Positions 58,676-64,000 of a stretch of 64,000 bases of DNA are shown in pieces. The position numbers were made by a program, and so were the translations under genes. The notes beneath the pieces are model-generated. The model worked only from the letters and a program-made list of their open reading frames with translations, did not search any database and had not been told where the DNA came from. Source of the DNA: Diphasiastrum complanatum (taxonomy: Eukaryota > Streptophyta > Lycopodiopsida > Lycopodiales > Lycopodiaceae); contig CM055094.1 of the NCBI GenBank assembly GCA_029204225.1, forward strand, positions 19,657,202 through 19,721,201, given 5' to 3'. Each line of letters begins with the position of its first letter. Position 1 is the stretch's first letter.

Positions 58676-58888
58676 ATGAAAATATCATATCGACAAGAGG
58701 GAACATATCACAGCAAAAGGACTAGACAGAAATTGTTTGTTGGTGATCATCCATGCAAAGTAGGTGCACCACTTCCAAATTCTAATGTTACTCCAAGCCT
58801 TTTTGTGAGACTACTAATATTTTTGGAAAACACATGTTCTTCATATTCAAAGCATGCTCAGCATACCTCCAATCACATAGCAAAGTGA
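58676..58888 (+). CDS. Short ORF (70 aa), repeat 2 copy 3
   Basis: Same ORF as 10462-10674 with a few substitutions (KLFVGDHPCK for KLFVSDHPCK; HTSNHIAK for HTSKHIAK). Doubtful as a gene. Confidence 0.2.
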   Translation: MKISYRQEGTYHSKRTRQKLFVGDHPCKVGAPLPNSNVTPSLFVRLLIFLENTCSSYSKHAQHTSNHIAK

Positions 58889-59639
58889 ACGGTACATCTT
58901 CTTTCCTTGCCCTACTTGTTGGTCTTCATCTCGTATGGTAAGTGCTCATACTCTATCTTCAATTATTTTAGCTTCTTCTAAAAAATTTTACATTGATTCT
59001 AACTTATTGGTCTTTACTGCCTACTCGACCCTTGATTGTTCCTTTGAATAAGAGCTTTCTGCTATCGTTTCTAGAGAGAAGCTTCCTGGGAAAGGGTCAA
59101 CTTGGGAGTAGCTTAATATATCGATGTCATTTCAAATCATGATAGCTTCATGGTTGTCACTCAAAATAATAGTAAATTGTTTGGTAACTTGGGGTAGCTT
59201 GATATGTAGCTAGGCAACTAAACAACAAATCACCTCTAGATGGCTTCACAAGCTTGTCTAACTCATTCTTATCTTTACTACCATTGTGTATAACTTTCCA
59301 AATGCATAACTCTTTACAAGCTTCACAATCTTGTCCAACTCATTCTTATCTTTACTACCATTGTGTATAACTTGCCAAATGCTAGGTGTAAAAGTATTTG
59401 ACAAATGCATAACTCTTTACTCTCCAAGTCTTAAGACTTACCAAGTGTTGTTTGTAGCTCATAGTAGATGCTTTGAGAATAATGTTATTGGTTATATTAA
59501 GAATGGGGGGGGGGGGGGGTTATCGCAAAGAATCCGATCTTGCCAAATACTAGGTGTAAAAGTGTTTGACATATTCCTAACTCTTTCCTCTCCAAGTGTT
59601 GTTTCTAGCTCATAGTAGATGCTTTCAGAATAATGTTAC

Positions 59640-59770
59640 GGGTTATATTAATTTGGGGGGATCGCAAAGACTCGAACTTGAGTGTATAAGCCCAACTCAA
59701 GCGCATACACGAACTCGCCACACATGGGAAGATCATTAAATTTGAATTTGAAGAAAAATCATTGAAATGT
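59640..59770 (-). repeat. tRNA-like (SINE-type) sequence
   Basis: On minus: TGGCGAGTTCGTGTATGCG (box A-like), then CTCAAGTTCGAGTCTTTGCG (box B-like TTCGAGTC) and CCCCCC. It keeps the best box B of the three copies. Confidence 0.35.
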
Positions 59771-60344
59771 GTAGATCGATGTTTAAACAAATCATATATA
59801 TTATAATCTTGTGAGACTTTATCTCATGTCCAATACATCGCTATATCATACTCAAAAATTTAAAAAAATGAAAAACTATTTCTCCTCAGAGACATTGTGG
59901 TCATCATCTAGAGGAGCTGTGCTTGCTTGAATCAATAGAAACAAAGAAAATAATAATAATGGATTTTTATTCTATTAATGCACCAATAATATATAAATAT
60001 AATTGAATTAAATGGGAAGATTATAATATTTATTGCTTTATTTAAACATCGATCTACTCATTTCAATGATTTCGTTCAAATTCAAATTTCAATGATTTGT
60101 GAAGTGTGAATGAATGCAACGTAACTTGCATATGTTTGGAACATAGCATAAATTGATTATATGCTTTTTAACTATATGTTATTTAGTTGTGTAACAAGCA
60201 ATAAGCATTTTTTTAAACAGATTTTCAATTTGTTTTTGGAAACACTAGATTACAACATTTTAATATATTAACAAAAATGACTTAATTTGCATGAACAACT
60301 TTAAGAGTTCTGAAAATCCTAGATTACAGCTTTATTCAATCTTC

Positions 60345-61350
60345 CTGGTTGGCTTGCCAGCCTACGATGGGCCTACATGGCTTGTCACATGGCTAACCCC
60401 AAGCCTGCATGATTTGCCACATGGCAGCCATACGTGACTTGCCACTTGGCATCCTATGACAGCCTTGGTCGATAGCAGGCCTATGTGGCCTGCTACACAA
60501 GCCTATGGTAGGCCATGTGGCAAGTCACACAAGCCTATAGTAGGACTACGTGGTTGGCCACCTAGCAGTTTATGAGCCCTCTCTTTTTCTCTCTAGGTCC
60601 ACTCAGGCCTATGTGACAAAGTCTGGATGGCTTGCCACACAAGCCTATGTTAGACCTACATGTTTGCAAACCCTAAGTTTCAAGACTTGCCACAAGGTAG
60701 ACCTGCATGGTTTTCCATGTGGTAGGCCTACGTGGCTTCCCACGTGGTAGCTTGCGAGCCCCACCTCTTTCTCTCTCTAGATCCACTCAAGCCTACGTGG
60801 TAGAGCCTGGTTGGCTTGCGACACAAGCCTATGGCAAGTGGCAAGCCTATGTGGAAACCTTGTTTACTGATTCCCTATTAGTCTATTGATTCTTCTCTTT
60901 AAGACCTGTTACAGTTTGGCACGTTCTTGGTTGGGTTTCACTTCTACTTATTACCAAGCTTCATGAGTTTCTTATGAATTAGTCCTCTTGATTTATTACA
61001 ATGTGAATGAATGAATGAATGACACAAGCCTATCATAGGACTACGTGGTTGGCCACATGGCAGTTTTGAGCCCCCTCTTTCTCTCTCTAGATCCACTCAG
61101 GCCTACGTAGCAAAGTCTGGATGGCTTGCCACACAAGCCTATGTTTGACCTAAGTGTTTGCAAACCCTAAGTTGCAAGACTTGCCACGAGGTAGACCTAC
61201 ATGGCTTTCCATGTGGTAGGCCTACATGGCTTCCCACGTGGTAGCTTGCAAGCCCCACCTCTTTCTCTCTCTAGATCCGCTCAACTGTACGTGGCAGAGC
61301 CTGGTCGGCTTGCGACACAAGCCTATGGCAAGCCTATGTGGAAACCTTGT
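60345..61350. repeat. GCCACGTGGC-rich minisatellite, arrays 3 and 4
   Basis: 60345-60860 and 61022-61350 carry the same unit set as arrays 1 and 2, split by about 160 bp of spacer that includes GAATGAATGAATGA. The second part repeats the end of the first, so it is a local duplication. Confidence 0.75.
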
Positions 61351-61812
61351 TTACTGATTCCCTATCAGTCTATTGATTATTCTCTTTAAGATCTATTACA
61401 GTTTGGCACGTTTTTGGTTGGGTTTCACTTTTGCTTATTACCAAGCTTCACGAGTTTCTTATGAATTATTCCACTTGATTTATTATCCACTCAGCCAGAG
61501 GGATCTCATCGTGTTGTAGTTATATCCAACCTGTCAGAGGATACTCGGGCAATGTTCACTTCTGAACTGTACTCACATTACTTGAAAACATGCAAGTCAT
61601 GATGCTCATCAATGGATCAGCCTATTACTCGGATGAACGCCTAACAAATTCCTACTCCTACTTGCTGCAGATGCGAATGAAATAGATCCTTGTGAATGAA
61701 ACTAATCTAACATGCAACAAACAGAATCAAGAAACAAGAAATAAAAAGCTAAATTAAAAAGCATTTCAAAGAACCAAAATCAAGAAATGCACATTTCTTG
61801 ATTCTTCGACTT
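61351..61812. other. Repeated spacer after array 4
   Basis: Shared with 14281-14735 and 51531-51975; no gene seen. Confidence 0.55.
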
Positions 61813-61814
61813 CC

Positions 61815-62112
61815 ATATTGGGGAGGTGGATTGTAATTGGGTGAGGGTCCCATGAACTTTTTGGGTTGTTCAGGGATAGGATTCTCAACAAGATTGAAAG
61901 TAGCACTGGGAGAGCTAAGTTGCTTCACAAACTTGATCCCGCTCGGCTTTGTATGTTTCAGGAGCTTCTTGATATGGTCGCAAGGGTCGACTTAGATAGG
62001 GATGGGGAAGTGATGGTTGGGGAACAGGGCGGTGGGTACAAAGGTTTCATAAAACTCCAACGCTGAAAAGGTGGCAGTTTTGTAGTTATAGGTAGGGGGT
62101 TGAGAGACTCCC
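61815..62112 (-). pseudogene. Repeat 3 copy 5, fragment cut by element 1 copy E
   Basis: Corresponds to 53860-54080 (LPTFQ and MKPLYP region). It ends exactly at CCCAGA, where the terminal repeat of element 1 copy E begins, so copy E inserted into, or was joined to, this repeat. Confidence 0.45.
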
Positions 62113-62422
62113 AGAACATTAGAGGAGTTCTCAATATCAAAAAGACCCTTTAAGGAATGCCATGTAGGATATAGAAAAACATCAAAATAAAAAAAACAAT
62201 ATTGTTTATTTGCTTGCTCCCACCACTCCCAAGGCCTCCCCAACTCCCAATGATCTAACCACAATGTCTATAGTTTCAATTAAGAACTATAAACAGTTCG
62301 CAGTATAACTTGACTAAACTCAAAAATATTCCCTCCATTGGTTATGAAAAGGGCAATATTTTCACTGGATCTAGAATATGACCGCCATCCCCAAATTCGA
62401 ATCAGGAAAAATAGCAAAATGT

Positions 62423-63535
62423 TTACATATGCATTGCTTCCACGAGAATGGAAATATGGGTGCCATCTCCAATTATGAACGCCATCATCACATTGGAATG
62501 AAAATATGAGCGCCAACTACCTATTGGAATGAAAAAATGAGCAGCATTTCCAAATTTGAATACCTTAGAAATATCAACATCTTTTTGAAGGTTGAACCAC
62601 TCAAAAAATAACTTTGCACTGTATAATGTGTACCACCCACAGCTGAATGAATCATTTTGCTGGGGTGACTGCAAAAAAATTTAGCACACAAGAAATCAAT
62701 TATGAAACAGAATGAATAAGAATGAAACAAATACATTAGAATACTGATTTCAAAATGTTGTTAAGAAAGACAGATTTTATCTCCAAACTAACGATCTGCC
62801 AGTCCACGAAATGGGAACATCTGTTGGAATATATTTACTTAAATATGGAAGGTATATATCTACATCCTTATGCATATTGCTCGCCAAGTTCATCTTGAAA
62901 CAAAAACCTTCAATAATATTATCTACAGATCTCTTGAAAGTAATCAGGTTTAAACTCCAGTGGTCACTGCAAAATAAGATTGAAATTTTTTTAGCTGCAA
63001 TTCTGAGAACTATTTGAATTGATAATGCCAATGATAAAGCATTAAACAACAAGAAGCATTTAATATATCTTACTTGGTATGATAAGGGACGAGCATGTAT
63101 TTTGTTGCTGGTGTGAATCCACTAGTCAGACACTGTGATAATGTGCCATTATTCTCCTTGAAGTCCTTAAGCAAAAAATTACTCAGCACCAGCAACTCAT
63201 TGGATGAATTTCTTGCAATGTCATATTGCAGGAGTGTAAGCCCAGACTCTATCACAAGATCACTGATAGAAGCCCGTCTATTTTTGAGATCCAAACAATC
63301 AACAACTCTATAATCTATACTAAAGTCAAGTTCCTCTAGTCTAAAACAAAAAGGAATACCAATTCTATCTACAGCATCGGCTATGTCCTTCTCAAATTTA
63401 AGATAATCATCAGAATCTATATATGTACAAAGATTTGAAGGAGGAGGAAGAGGGATGTGTAGTATCTATAGGAATTATAGGGGTATCCAAAATCGATGTA
63501 GCTATATTTACAACATTATCAAGAGTCTTTCTCAA
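62423..63535 (-). pseudogene. Element 1 gene H, copy E: Ulp1-like protease part
   Basis: Minus exons in order: an N-terminal segment (LRKTLDNVVNIATS, then DSDDYLKFEKDIADAVDR), LDLKNRRASISDLV to KYMLVPYHTK (ends near 63072, GTAAGA donor), exon with SDHWSLNLITFK (acceptor near 62969) and FKMNLASNMHKDVD, and exon with SPQQNDSFSCGWYTLYSAK (acceptor near 62670). HW, the Asn at the catalytic Asp position, QxDSFSCG with the Gln and Cys make the order of C48/Ulp1 proteases, which deconjugate SUMO or related tags. A one-base shift lies near 63420. The histone tail and fold are absent in this copy. Confidence 0.6.
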
Positions 63536-63545
63536 AATTCACAGC

Positions 63546-63708
63546 ATATCGCTCTTGTGCATGCGCATTGTTGTCCAGTTTTTGCAACGATACCTACTTG
63601 CACACAAGTGCGATATTCAGTAGCTATGTGCCGTACATATCCCTCTTGTGCGCAATCTTTAGAGTTAGTTTTGTTTCGTGTGTTCTCCCTCACGCACAAG
63701 TGCGATAT
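63546..63708 (+). repeat. Two 91-bp direct repeats with inverted ATATCGC/GCGATAT arms, upstream of Z
   Basis: Left arms ATATCGCTCTTGTGC (63546-63560) and ATATCCCTCTTGTGC (63637-63651); right arms ACAAGTGCGATAT (63604-63616) and GCACAAGTGCGATAT (63694-63708). Each pair is an inverted repeat about 55-70 bp apart, and the pair is tandemly duplicated. They end 14 bp before the Z ATG at 63722. Probable binding sites or leader hairpins. Confidence 0.6.
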
Positions 63709-63721
63709 CTATGTTAGTTCC

Positions 63722-64000
63722 ATGGCCTCTTCCTCGGGATCTACACAAGATTCAGGTCTGAATTCATTGTATTTTATGAACATTATGTTAGATTCAGGGA
63801 TATACTGAGTAAGCCTATTATCTCCATGGATTTACTCCAGTACATGCATTATACTGATCTTGTTCATTTCTTTCCAGCTTTCAGACATAGACTAGATAGA
63901 ATGTTCACCAAATTGTTGGATTTTTTCAAAAGAAGTTCAATGTGTCCTTATTGCAACAAAAAATGTCGATTGGTTGAATATCAGAGTGGTTTCGTACTTT
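63722..64000 (+). pseudogene. Element 1 gene Z, copy E, 5' part
   Basis: The start at 63722 gives MASSSGSTQDSG; a TGA follows near 63806. In another frame the region reads FRHRLDRMFTKLLDFFKRSS, CPYCNKKCRLVEYQSGFV, the counterpart of LERMFTKL and CPIHKKKCRFVDFQSAFV in copy A, and runs off the window end. Here the Cys cluster is CxxC...C, closer to a zinc-binding pattern. Confidence 0.5.

Larger units (their letters stand above)
56608..60345 (+). repeat. Repeat 2 copy 3
   Basis: 56608-56800 matches 8033-8230; 56810-57268 matches the tail 11465-11920 and is out of order; 57270-58334 are the protein modules; 58335-59870 matches 10117-11575; 59870-60345 matches 11600-12090. It contains a poly-G run near 59505-59519 and a tRNA-like minus sequence at about 59640-59770. 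Confidence 0.65.
62113..64000 (+). mobile_element. Element 1 copy E, left end and H/Z genes, continues past window
   Basis: The terminal repeat ACATTAGAGGAGTTC begins at about 62117, followed by AAAAAGACCCTTTAAGGAATG and about 400 bp of subterminal sequence (inverse of copy B's end). Then H (minus) and Z (plus). P is absent, so an internal deletion lies near 62540. Gene order (H-, Z+) agrees with copy A and fixes the left end as the P-side terminus. Confidence 0.7.

Overview
This window is nuclear DNA from a repeat-rich land plant. The evidence is spliceosomal introns (GT...AG), two Ty1/copia retrotransposons (one with a primer-binding site for plant initiator Met-tRNA), AT-rich spacers, long (CT)n and (TA)n runs and many dispersed repeats. 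I see no intact single-copy host gene, rRNA or tRNA gene. The species cannot be named from the sequence; a large-genome plant such as a fern, lycophyte or gymnosperm is plausible but is inference.

The main content is a multi-gene DNA transposon family, called element 1 here, present as five broken copies: A (1-8022), B (16090-19073), C (28885-31226), D (32560-41160, two blocks) and E (62113 to the window end). Comparing copies gives four genes. T is a spliced RNase-H-type transposase with an N-terminal coiled coil. P is a small basic protein with a possible ubiquitin-like end. H has a histone H3 N-terminal tail and H3 fold, a Pro/Ser-rich basic linker, and in other copies of the same gene a Ulp1/C48-type cysteine protease. 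Z is an unrecognised protein with a Cys cluster and an acidic motif, transcribed divergently from H. Copies B and E keep long subterminal inverted sequence; copy E keeps a terminal repeat (ACATTAGAGGAGTT...) that also bounds a 377-bp MITE at 56092-56468. All copies carry stops, frameshifts or truncations.

Between these copies lie: repeat 2, an unclassified dispersed repeat with a tandemly duplicated unknown protein module (8024-12590, 41165-43885 continued at 49889-50555, 56608-60345); repeat 3, minus-strand relics of a gag-like coiled-coil gene (14740-16085, 24215-24790, 27131-28424, 53036-55050, 61815-62112); a GCCACGTGGC-rich degenerate minisatellite (13114-14280, 50620-51530, 60345-60860, 61022-61350); a structurally complete but mutated copia element (43886-49888, LTRs, 5-bp duplication GTTAT) inserted in repeat 2; a second copia gag-protease fragment (about 19244-21027); and a copia LTR with flank at 24885-26145 that duplicates the right junction of the first copia.

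The most interesting system is element 1: a plant DNA transposon family whose divergently transcribed H/Z gene pair carries an H3-like histone joined to a Ulp1-like protease. H, T and Z roles in transposition or chromatin evasion are inference; the motifs are read directly from the sequence.
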